Shown here piece by piece: positions 1 to 6,533 of a stretch of 6,533 nucleotides of DNA. Source of the DNA: Spirochaetales bacterium (GTDB taxonomy: Bacteria > Spirochaetota > Spirochaetia > DTKZ01). The position numbers and the translations under genes were made by a program. The stretch's first letter is position 1, and every line of letters begins with the position of its first letter. The stretch covers positions 1-6,533 of the forward strand of contig JAGODW010000089.1 of NCBI GenBank assembly GCA_017998025.1. Direction: 5' to 3'. The notes under the pieces are model-generated. The model ran no database searches. It saw only the letters and a program-made list of their open reading frames with translations, and was not told the DNA's origin.

Positions 1-3000
1 GTTAGGGGACAAGATCGCTGCGAAGGAACTGGCTGAACGGACCCGGGTACCGATTTGTCCCTGGAGCCGGGGCGTGGTAGCTTCCCTGGAAGATGCAAAA
101 GAAATCGCTAAACAGATCGGGTATCCTGTGATCATCAAGGCCGCCAATGCGGGAGGGGGAAGAGGTATCCGGTTTGTCCTTAAACCAGAAGAGTTGCCTT
201 CCCAGTATCGTTCCGCGGTGGAGGAGACTCTTCGGATTACTGGCAATACCGTGGTTTTTATAGAACGGCTGGTTCAGAGAGGGAGGCATCTCGAAGTCCA
301 GGTATTGGCTGATAGGCATGGAAATGTAAAAACATTTGGGGTACGGGATTGTTCGGTACAGAGAAAGAACCAGAAAATCATAGAAGAAACTCCGCCACCT
401 GGATTCCCGAAAGAGACGATCCGCGAAATGGAAGCGGCAGCCTTACGATTGACAAAAGAAGCCGGGTACGAAAGCGCGGGAACAGTAGAGTTCCTCTATG
501 ATCTGGACAGAGATGAGTTTTACTTCATGGAGGTAAATACCCGGCTGCAGGTGGAACATCCCATTACAGAACAGTTGTATGGAGTGGATCTAGTACAGGG
601 GCAAATACTTGTAGCGCGGGACGAAAGCATCTCAGACTGGGCATTAGAACCCCGGGGCGCGGTACTGGAGGTACGTCTGAACGCAGAAGACCCGAAGAGG
701 GATTTTCGACCGGCTCCAGGGCATGTTTTTCGATTTAGATCTCCTGCGGGACCTGGAATTCGGACAGATTCAGGGATAGATCAGGGAAGTGATATCCCCC
801 CCGAGTTTGATTCTATGGTAGCCAAGATTATTGCCTCAGGACCGGACCGGTCAACAGCCCTATCCCGTTTAGAGCGGGCGTTGATCGAATTACGAATATG
901 CATCGATGGGGGAACGACAAATAGGGCTTTTCTCCTGGGGCTGCTCCAGGAGCCTGCGATCCGAAAAGGAGGGGTACATACACGGTTCGTGGAAGAGCTC
1001 CTTGCTTCAGGAAGAGAAATTATAAAGACTCCCGATTGGGATGCGGCTCTATCTATAGCTGCTGTTGAGAGGTACCTGGCACGAACTCAGGAAGAGCTTT
1101 CCAACTTTACCCAACAGATGTTTACGTTTGGGTCTCCACGGGATCTCCATCGGGGGATCGGGTATGAAGTAGAAGTCTCTGCCCGGGGGAATCGGTATGG
1201 TTTTCTGGTATACGGACTGGATGAGGAGACTTTCCTATTGAAAGGGGATACTTCCTTTGTTGTTCGGTATCAAAAGAAGCCAGAGGAAAGCCAATTTTTT
1301 GCAGGCGGCAAGCGGTATGGGGTACAGATTGTCGAACGGGGAGATGTTCTCCAGGTAGAAGTGAATGGAGTCCCGTACGAATTAGAGCTGGATTCAGGAG
1401 GAATGATCAAAGCCCCTTCGCCCGGGATCGTTCTGGCGGTACATATGAAGCCGGGAATGCAGGTGGAAAAAGGGGATGTGCTCCTTACCCTTGAAGCCAT
1501 GAAGATGGAAGTTGTAGTTCCTGCAACAGGAAAAGGCACGGTACGGGAAGTGCGTATCCGGCCCGGAGAGCAGGTAGGGGCAGGCCAAATACTTCTGGTG
1601 ATAGATTCTTCCGGACAGCAGGAAGGGGAAGAACAGGGGCCCAAAGGCGAGGTGGTAACGTTTCACCGGTTTAATGCGAAAGGGATTCCCTCGCAGTGGG
1701 AACTGCTGAGAGGAGCGTTTCGAGCCGTATTTCTAGGATACGATACCGTTCAGCAGATTACGGAACTGTATAATTCTTTAAAAGCCTTTATTCTGGAGAA
1801 TCCTTCCTACCAGAATCCTCTGGCTGCTCTCTATATTGAGGGGTTGGACCTGTTTTCTGCAATAGAAGGACTCTTTTCTACCCATCAGGTAGATTCAGAA
1901 GGAGAGTTGGTTCCCGTATCATCGATGGAGCTTCTTTCCCATTATTTCAAACGAACTGTCGACCGGACAAAGGGATTTCCGGATTCTTTTCTGACTTCCC
2001 TTCAGAGGGCTTTCCGGCTGTACGGTGAAGATCTGGATACTTCTACCGAACGATCCCGAAATATTCTGTTTCGAATGTTCAAATCACGAGCTGCGTTATC
2101 GGTAAAACAACAGTTACTGTTAAGTATACTTTCTGCTCCCCAAGATCTGGAAAGAACGCTGAATCCGGGTACGGCAGGAAATCCCGGTACGGAAAATCGA
2201 AGGATATCCGATCTTTTAGATGAAATAGCCCTGCTCTCGCAAACCTCCCGTCCTCCCCTTGCGGATGCAGCAATCAACGCCCGGTACCATCTTTTTGACC
2301 GCTTTATCCTGCAGAACATCCGGGAACAAAAAAGCGCACGGGTGGGAAGAATCCTCACCCTGCTGCACAAGGGAGGCATGATCGGAAGGCCTTCGGAACG
2401 TCTTTTAGAAAGAATCCTCGATCTAGGAGAGAACTCTGTCCTGGAATTGATCCGCATAGCAAAAGAAGATACGACGATTCTGGGTACCCTTGCGATTGAA
2501 GCTCTGGGCCGGCGATTAAATCGAGATCGAAAAATAACTTCTGCTATTGTAAAAACACGGAATGGGATGCGGATTGCCCTGATCCATAGCCGGGAAGGGG
2601 AAAAACTTTTCACAACGGTTGTGACGTTCCTGGAGCCGAAGAAGGCGTCCCGTTCTCTCGATACCCTTCTGGAAGGGAATGAGGCAGGCTCGGGAGAACT
2701 GGAATGGGTACTGTACTCGGAAGGGGAGGATCCTTCCCGTATGTTTGAAGGTTTCCAGTCTGCTCTCTCTACAAAAGAATCGGGTAAGGGAGGGAGCGGT
2801 TTACCCTGTCGCTGGGTTTCTCTGGGGGTTGTCACGCCCAAGGGAGAGACAGTGTATCGGACATGGATTTCGGAGGGAGATGGATCTGAAAAAAACAGAT
2901 GGGTCTGGGATCCGGGACGCTTGCATCTGGGTCCCTTACCCTATCGGGAGTTTCGGCTGTACCGGCTTTCTAAGTTTAAATTGGAGTACCTTTGCGGAGG

Positions 3001-5188
3001 GGAAGAATTTCACCTGATAGGCGCGGTTGCACGGGATAATCCACGGGATGAGCGTATCTTTGCCTTTGTAGCGGTTTCCACCACTCGTCCCGAATTTACC
3101 CCTGAAGGAAGGATCGGAAGGATGGTGGCGTTCGAACATGTGTTCATGGAAGCCGTGTATGCCTTGCGGAATGAACAGATCAAACGGAAACACCGGCTCT
3201 TCTGGAATCGGATTATTATCCATATGCGGCCTGTATTGAATGTTTCCGTAAACCAGATTCAGGAATACGCAGAACGCATGGCTGCTCGAACATTAGGGTT
3301 GGGAATAGAAAGGCTCGTAATTTACTGTCGCTTTCTAGAGCAGGAGGGCACTATCCAGGAGAAAGAACTTCTCTTTGACAATATTGTAGGGACGAACTTT
3401 AATATCCGTGTGCGGAAACCCTCTTCCATGCCTATGGAACCCATGGATGCATATGTGGCTAAGGTGGTTCGAGCACGACAGCGAGGGACCGTCTATCCGT
3501 ACGAGATTATAAAAATGTTAACAACTCCGGCTAATGAAACCGTACAAACCGGGTATCTTCCGGGGAGTTTTGAAGAATATGACCTTGCAGAACCAGATGC
3601 CCATAAATCGTATCGATCGGTACGAGGCCGGCCCTTCGGGTTAAATGAAGCCAACATTGTATTTGGAATTGTCTCGAATCCTCTCCCGGACGGAAGAACC
3701 GTACGGCGGATTATCATCCTTTCGGATCCTACGTTAGACCTGGGTTCGTTAGCAGAGGGGGAATGCCGTCGGGTGAATGCAGGTCTGGATCTCGCGGAGG
3801 ATCTGGGGTTGCCGGTTGAGTTCCTTCCGGTTTCTGCCGGCGCACGGATCGACATGGATTCCGGTACAGAGAACCTGGACTGGACGGCTGCTACACTTAA
3901 GAGGATCATTGAATTTACCCAGAAAGGGGGAGAAATCAATATTATTGTAGCAGGTACAAATGTAGGGGCTCAGTCGTACTGGAATGCAGAGGCTACGATG
4001 CTGATGCACACGAAAGGCCTCCTGATTATGACAGAGAATGCTTCGATGCTCCTAACCGGAAAGAAGGCGCTCGATTTTTCTGGTAGTGTCAGTGCCGAAG
4101 ACAATCTTGGAATCGGTGGGGCAGAAAAAATTATGGAACCGAATGGTCAAGCTCAGATCCGGGTAAAGGACCTTCAGGAGGCTTACGAAGTCCTGTTTCA
4201 CCATTACTCCCTCACCTATATTGAGCCGGGTAGAAGGTACCCTGAACGACTGCCTACTCAGGATCCCCTGGAGAGGGATGTGGGAATGTACCCCTACAAG
4301 GATGCGAATGGGCAGGGATTTACTGTAATAGGAGACATCTTTAGTGTCCGGCTTAACCCTGAACGAAAAAAACCGTTCGATATTCGACAGGTAATGGCTT
4401 CCCTGATCGATCAGGATCGAAAACCCCTGGAGCGTTGGGGCGGTATGCGGGACGCAGAAACCTCTGTAGTCTGGGAAGCTCGAATCGGGGGGTTTTCAAC
4501 AGGACTTATAGGGATTGAGAGCAAACCTGTTCCCCGAAAAGGAGAGGTGCCCTATGATGGACCGGAAAGCTGGAGCGGAGGGACTCTGTTTCCCCTGAGT
4601 TCCAAAAAAACAGCCCGGGCAATCAATGCCTGGAGTGGGAAGGTTCCCGTGGTGTTTTTGGCGAACCTGAGTGGTTTCGATGGATCTCCGGAATCGCTTC
4701 GGAAACTACAGCTTGAATATGGGGCTGAGATAGGGAGGGCTGTTGTCAATTTCCAGGGACCCTTTATCTTTGTGGTGATCGCCCGGTACCATGGGGGCGC
4801 GTATGTGGTATTCTCAAAATATTTAAACCGAAACCTCCATGTAGTTGCCCTGGAGGGGGCGTATGCTTCTGTTATTGGAGGGGCTCCTGCGGCAGCAGTG
4901 GTTTTTCCCTCTCAGGTATTGAAAGAGACCTATGCGGATCCGGAAGTGATCAAAGCTCAGGAGAAATTGCGCACAGATCCTCTCTTTACCCAAAGAGATT
5001 TTGATGAGGTATTCAGGCGGGTGCATGGAGAAAAACAGAGTGCCCTGGCTGCACGATTCGACCGCATCCATTCTGTAGAACGGGCTAAAAGCGTGGGATC
5101 CATCGATACGATTATTCCCCTTTCGAATCTCCGGCCTTACATTATAGAGAGAATTGAAAAAGGGATCACTTCTGTTTCGGTTCGATAA
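1..5188 (+). CDS. Single-chain multidomain acetyl-CoA (acyl-CoA) carboxylase, eukaryote-like domain order; 5' end outside window
   Basis: This enzyme carboxylates biotin with ATP and bicarbonate, then passes the carboxyl group to an acyl-CoA, most likely acetyl-CoA to give malonyl-CoA. Residues are numbered from the first full codon at position 2. The frame opens inside the biotin carboxylase domain at LGDKIA, so about 110 residues lie upstream. Biotin carboxylase runs to about residue 340: glycine-rich GGGRG 51-55 after Lys46, Lys125 in NQKIIEE, the EVNTRLQVEHP block with Glu177, Asn179, Arg181 and Glu185, and Arg254. A BT-like linker follows (about 345-465). BCCP is about 466-536, with EAMKME and biotinyl Lys501. 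A poorly conserved helical region (about 540-960) leads to an ACC-central-type segment (about 980-1115). Carboxyltransferase starts near residue 1149 (GTVYPYE at 1162, SAGARI with Arg1282) and its C half carries HGGAY at 1597-1601. The stop is TAA. Visible length is 1,728 residues. Architecture is seen directly; acetyl-CoA as substrate is inferred, and propionyl- or another acyl-CoA is possible. Confidence 0.93.
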   Translation, partial: LGDKIAAKELAERTRVPICPWSRGVVASLEDAKEIAKQIGYPVIIKAANAGGGRGIRFVLKPEELPSQYRSAVEETLRITGNTVVFIERLVQRGRHLEVQVLADRHGNVKTFGVRDCSVQRKNQKIIEETPPPGFPKETIREMEAAALRLTKEAGYESAGTVEFLYDLDRDEFYFMEVNTRLQVEHPITEQLYGVDLVQGQILVARDESISDWALEPRGAVLEVRLNAEDPKRDFRPAPGHVFRFRSPAGPGIRTDSGIDQGSDIPPEFDSMVAKIIASGPDRSTALSRLERALIELRICIDGGTTNRAFLLGLLQEPAIRKGGVHTRFVEELLASGREIIKTPDWDAALSIAAVERYLARTQEELSNFTQQMFTFGSPRDLHRGIGYEVEVSARGNRYGFLVYGLDEETFLLKGDTSFVVRYQKKPEESQFFAGGKRYGVQIVERGDVLQVEVNGVPYELELDSGGMIKAPSPGIVLAVHMKPGMQVEKGDVLLTLEAMKMEVVVPATGKGTVREVRIRPGEQVGAGQILLVIDSSGQQEGEEQGPKGEVVTFHRFNAKGIPSQWELLRGAFRAVFLGYDTVQQITELYNSLKAFILENPSYQNPLAALYIEGLDLFSAIEGLFSTHQVDSEGELVPVSSMELLSHYFKRTVDRTKGFPDSFLTSLQRAFRLYGEDLDTSTERSRNILFRMFKSRAALSVKQQLLLSILSAPQDLERTLNPGTAGNPGTENRRISDLLDEIALLSQTSRPPLADAAINARYHLFDRFILQNIREQKSARVGRILTLLHKGGMIGRPSERLLERILDLGENSVLELIRIAKEDTTILGTLAIEALGRRLNRDRKITSAIVKTRNGMRIALIHSREGEKLFTTVVTFLEPKKASRSLDTLLEGNEAGSGELEWVLYSEGEDPSRMFEGFQSALSTKESGKGGSGLPCRWVSLGVVTPKGETVYRTWISEGDGSEKNRWVWDPGRLHLGPLPYREFRLYRLSKFKLEYLCGGEEFHLIGAVARDNPRDERIFAFVAVSTTRPEFTPEGRIGRMVAFEHVFMEAVYALRNEQIKRKHRLFWNRIIIHMRPVLNVSVNQIQEYAERMAARTLGLGIERLVIYCRFLEQEGTIQEKELLFDNIVGTNFNIRVRKPSSMPMEPMDAYVAKVVRARQRGTVYPYEIIKMLTTPANETVQTGYLPGSFEEYDLAEPDAHKSYRSVRGRPFGLNEANIVFGIVSNPLPDGRTVRRIIILSDPTLDLGSLAEGECRRVNAGLDLAEDLGLPVEFLPVSAGARIDMDSGTENLDWTAATLKRIIEFTQKGGEINIIVAGTNVGAQSYWNAEATMLMHTKGLLIMTENASMLLTGKKALDFSGSVSAEDNLGIGGAEKIMEPNGQAQIRVKDLQEAYEVLFHHYSLTYIEPGRRYPERLPTQDPLERDVGMYPYKDANGQGFTVIGDIFSVRLNPERKKPFDIRQVMASLIDQDRKPLERWGGMRDAETSVVWEARIGGFSTGLIGIESKPVPRKGEVPYDGPESWSGGTLFPLSSKKTARAINAWSGKVPVVFLANLSGFDGSPESLRKLQLEYGAEIGRAVVNFQGPFIFVVIARYHGGAYVVFSKYLNRNLHVVALEGAYASVIGGAPAAAVVFPSQVLKETYADPEVIKAQEKLRTDPLFTQRDFDEVFRRVHGEKQSALAARFDRIHSVERAKSVGSIDTIIPLSNLRPYIIERIEKGITSVSVR
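1493..1510 (+). other. Biotinylation motif of the fused BCCP domain (EAMKME)
   Basis: The codons at these positions read EAMKME, the classic biotin attachment motif. The acceptor lysine is the AAG at 1502-1504. Around it lies a typical biotinyl fold: an APSPG turn about 33 residues before the lysine and the PGEQVGAGQILLVI strand and turn after it. A biotin protein ligase elsewhere in the genome would modify this lysine. The bacterial AMKM form is present, where I recall animal ACC having VMKM. Confidence 0.95.
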
Positions 5189-5642
5189 AACTTACATTTA
5201 CTAAAAACGGGCCGTAGTTGGTACTGAAAGGGATCCCTACGATAGGAGCCCTTTCAGGCCACATCACCGAATGATTTTCCCCCTGCACCACAAAGGGAAC
5301 GGAAACTTTTATATTGTAGTCCGTCAGCTTGCCGGAAGCATTTCCTGCGATTACGTTTACCAATTCTCCGATCATCCCATTGATAACTTCTTCCCGTTCT
5401 TCTGGACTGGCACAGGTGATGCAAGCTTTTTCCAGCAATTTTTCCGTTAAAAACCGGGGAAGTCGGATTACAACAACCCCGATGATAGGGCCTGTCAAAA
5501 CCATTACCCCTGAAACATCCCAGCGGTGCGTGTTGGATCGTTCCATAAGAAACGGTTTACCAGGGATAGGTTCGATCCCGAACGTCTGACGAAATAGTTG
5601 AAGAGTCGCCTCAAGGAATGGATTAATGTACTCTGCCTTCAT
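5166..5642 (-). CDS. cheX: Chemotaxis protein CheX (CheY-P phosphatase family)
   Basis: A 158-residue cytoplasmic protein, the usual size for CheX, with no signal peptide or membrane helix. CheX removes phosphate from CheY-P and so ends the chemotactic signal. The N-terminal YINPF and GIEPIPGKP segments look like CheX. The core GELVNVIAGN at residues 92-101 contains the family's catalytic Glu/Asn pair spaced ExxN (Glu93, Asn96), followed by the conserved GN. A CxxC (Cys74, Cys77) lies just before this helix and is not a feature I know from the family. The ATG at 5640-5642 is the first possible start, because an in-frame TAG sits only 7-9 bases upstream. No clear Shine-Dalgarno sequence precedes it. 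The gene stands apart from other chemotaxis genes here, and its last 23 bases overlap the 3' end of the carboxylase on the other strand. A CheC-like or general CheX-domain protein is the main alternative. Confidence 0.87.
   Translation of the reverse strand: MKAEYINPFLEATLQLFRQTFGIEPIPGKPFLMERSNTHRWDVSGVMVLTGPIIGVVVIRLPRFLTEKLLEKACITCASPEEREEVINGMIGELVNVIAGNASGKLTDYNIKVSVPFVVQGENHSVMWPERAPIVGIPFSTNYGPFLVNVSFIEPKQK
5224..5257. repeat. 9-bp perfect inverted repeat (hairpin) inside cheX, just past the carboxylase stop
   Basis: CTGAAAGGG (5224-5232) and CCCTTTCAG (5249-5257) are exact reverse complements. Between them CCTA (5236-5239) can pair with TAGG (5243-5246), giving a two-part hairpin with a small internal loop. 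It begins 35 bases after the carboxylase TAA. No T-run follows on the plus strand, so it is not a classic terminator. It also encodes part of CheX (the ERAPIVGIPFS region), so codon choice alone could explain it. Confidence 0.5.
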
Positions 5643-5647
5643 AGTCG

Positions 5648-5691
5648 TCTACTGAATCAGTTTAAACGGATTTTAGACAATTGTCAGTAGA
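5648..5691. repeat. 8-bp inverted repeat flanking the putative cheX promoter
   Basis: TCTACTGA (5648-5655) and TCAGTAGA (5684-5691) are exact reverse complements, 28 bases apart. One arm covers the likely transcription start and the other overlaps the proposed -35 box. A perfect 10-bp palindrome GACAATTGTC (5676-5685) lies between and overlaps the second arm. Such a layout could be an operator, but arms this short also arise by chance. Confidence 0.4.
5659..5687 (-). promoter_or_regulatory. Possible sigma-70-type promoter of cheX
   Basis: Read on the minus strand, CTGACA (5687-5682; 5 of 6 matches to the -35 consensus) is followed after exactly 17 bases by TAAACT (5664-5659; 4 of 6 matches to the -10 consensus). 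Transcription would start near 5652, leaving a leader of only about 10 bases before the ATG, which fits the absence of a visible ribosome binding site. The terminator just upstream also implies that cheX needs its own promoter. This is a pattern match only, and AT-rich spacers give such matches by chance. Confidence 0.4.
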
Positions 5692-5710
5692 TAATCTCCA
5701 AAAATCGTTC

Positions 5711-5750
5711 AGCGAAAAGATAAGGGGCTGCCCTTTTTGCCAGCCCCTTA
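5711..5750 (-). terminator. Intrinsic terminator downstream of the ABC ATPase gene
   Basis: TAAGGGGCTG (5721-5730) and CAGCCCCTTA (5741-5750) form a perfect 10-bp stem with a 10-base loop. On the minus strand the stem is followed by TCTTTTCGCT, a short T-rich tail. It begins 23 bases after the ATPase stop codon, so it most likely ends the transporter transcript before cheX. On the plus strand no T-run follows, so it does not look bidirectional. The tail is interrupted by C, so termination may be incomplete. Confidence 0.75.
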
Positions 5751-5773
5751 GTTAGCTCCGGAGACAGCCTGGA

Positions 5774-6533
5774 TTATTCTGCTGATAAAGCTAATTCTGT
5801 AGCAATATCGAAAAAGATCGCCTTATCCATGTTCGGGATCAGATCGATCTGGTTCCCTACCTTGAAGGTATGATGGGGAGGTACACGGGCAATTATCTGA
5901 TGTTTCCCTGTATTTACATAGAGATGTATTTCCGATCCGAGGGGCTCCACTACCTCAATTGTAGCCTTCAGGCTCTTTCCAGGAACTTCCTTTTCCGAAT
6001 ACACCAGATCTTCCGGTCTGATCCCAAAGGTTAGCTCTTTTCCAACAAAGGGACGGACTAGATTTATGTTTCTTCCGGTTATTTCAACTTTCGAATTTCC
6101 TTCATCCACGATCAAGGTTCCTCCCTGATCCAGAATGCGGGCATTAAGAAAGTTCATAGGAGGAGAACCGATAAATCCAGCTACGAATCGGTTTATAGGG
6201 TTGTTGTACAGGTGCAGTGGATCTCCGATCTGCTGAATATACCCGTCTTTCATTACAACGATCTTATCTCCCATCGTCATAGCCTCGACCTGATCATGCG
6301 TAACGTAGATCATCGTTGCCTGCAACCTATTGTGGAGAGCGGAAATCTCTGCCCGCATCTGTACACGTAACTTAGCATCGAGGTTGGAGAGAGGCTCGTC
6401 AAAAAGGAATACTTTTGGTTGCCGGACAATCGCTCTTCCTACCGCGACCCGTTGCCGTTGACCTCCAGAAAGGGCTTTGGGTTTGCGGTCCAGGAGCATC
6501 CCGATATCGAGGATTTTTGCCGCTTCCTTTACC
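5774..6533 (-). CDS. ABC transporter ATP-binding subunit, MalK/UgpC/MsmK type (CUT1); 5' end outside window
   Basis: This is the ATPase that powers import of a carbohydrate or glycerol-phosphate-type solute, working as a dimer on the inner face of the membrane. About 252 residues are visible, and the frame continues unbroken off the right edge (VKEAAKILDIG precedes the first visible Met). Family members are usually about 360-370 residues, so roughly 110, including the Walker A loop and Q-loop, lie outside. Visible parts in order are the signature LSGGQ (6472-6458), Walker B VFLFDEP with catalytic Glu (6397-6395), the D-loop SNLDAKLR, the H-loop THDQVEAM with His at 6298-6296, then a C-terminal TOBE/MOP-type regulatory region containing FGIRPEDL. 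This C-terminal extension separates it from amino-acid or lipid exporter ATPases. The stop is TAA at 5776-5774, followed by a hairpin terminator. The permeases and binding protein are not in view, so the substrate cannot be named; such ATPases often serve several transporters. Confidence 0.93.
   Translation of the reverse strand, partial: VKEAAKILDIGMLLDRKPKALSGGQRQRVAVGRAIVRQPKVFLFDEPLSNLDAKLRVQMRAEISALHNRLQATMIYVTHDQVEAMTMGDKIVVMKDGYIQQIGDPLHLYNNPINRFVAGFIGSPPMNFLNARILDQGGTLIVDEGNSKVEITGRNINLVRPFVGKELTFGIRPEDLVYSEKEVPGKSLKATIEVVEPLGSEIHLYVNTGKHQIIARVPPHHTFKVGNQIDLIPNMDKAIFFDIATELALSAE

Noticed and set aside
74..76. GTG as the start codon of the carboxylase
   Set aside because: The frame is open and clearly coding upstream to the window edge (LGDKIAAKEL... 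matches the biotin carboxylase ATP-grasp entry), so this is an internal valine.
2002..2841. 279-residue open frame on the minus strand
   Set aside because: It lies wholly antisense to the carboxylase, is rich in Arg and Ser with no recognisable motif, and is what a long coding frame of this codon use produces on its opposite strand.
2679..3017. 112-residue open frame on the plus strand in another phase
   Set aside because: It sits entirely inside the carboxylase gene and shows no domain or plausible start signal; it would require overlap with well-supported coding sequence.
1..5188. Frequent GGTAC words through the carboxylase gene, considered as a dispersed motif
   Set aside because: They fall in the coding frame mostly as GTA/TAC-containing codons and fit codon preference; there is no regular spacing or shared flank.
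5329..5589. 86-residue open frame on the plus strand across from cheX
   Set aside because: It is fully antisense to the well-supported cheX gene and has no motif or upstream signal.
5756..5763. CTCCGGAG palindrome near the ATPase stop
   Set aside because: An 8-bp palindrome is expected by chance at this scale, and the stronger 10-bp stem beside it already explains termination.
1..6533. CRISPR array, tRNA, rRNA, insertion sequence, riboswitch
   Set aside because: No regularly spaced direct repeats, tRNA-like cloverleaf, rRNA sequence, transposase frame or terminal inverted repeats were seen. Nearly all of the window is coding and the only intergenic gap is 131 bases.

Overview
This window most likely comes from a bacterial chromosome, and a spirochaete of the Treponema/Spirochaeta type is my best guess. 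That guess rests on a CheX-type chemotaxis phosphatase with an N-terminus that looks spirochaetal to me, a giant fused acyl-CoA carboxylase, and a sugar-type (CUT1) ABC transporter ATPase. The assignment is inference from remembered families. GC content looks to be roughly half by eye.

Positions 1-5188 (+ strand) are one uninterrupted reading frame. It is open at the left edge, so the gene starts upstream of the window. It encodes a single-chain, multidomain biotin-dependent carboxylase in the order biotin carboxylase, linker/BT-like region, biotin carrier (BCCP), long central scaffold, carboxyltransferase N and C halves. This is the domain order of eukaryotic acetyl-CoA carboxylase (ACC), not of the usual four-gene bacterial AccABCD system. 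About 1,728 residues are visible. With the missing start of the biotin carboxylase domain the full protein should be about 1,840 residues, shorter than yeast or animal ACC (about 2,200-2,350). It probably makes malonyl-CoA for fatty-acid synthesis.

Positions 5166-5642 (- strand) encode a CheX-like CheY-P phosphatase. Its 3' end overlaps the 3' end of the carboxylase gene by 23 bp, tail to tail. Positions 5643-5773 are intergenic and hold a possible cheX promoter with nearby inverted repeats, and a hairpin terminator for the transcript arriving from the right. Positions 5774-6533 (- strand) are the C-terminal two thirds of a MalK/UgpC-type ABC ATPase, whose 5' end runs off the right edge.

The three genes do not form an obvious pathway. 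The ATPase and cheX share a strand but are separated by a terminator, and the carboxylase converges on them. The notable object is the eukaryote-style one-polypeptide ACC in a bacterial setting, with a carboxyltransferase that mixes eukaryotic-ACC and propionyl-CoA-carboxylase-like motifs.
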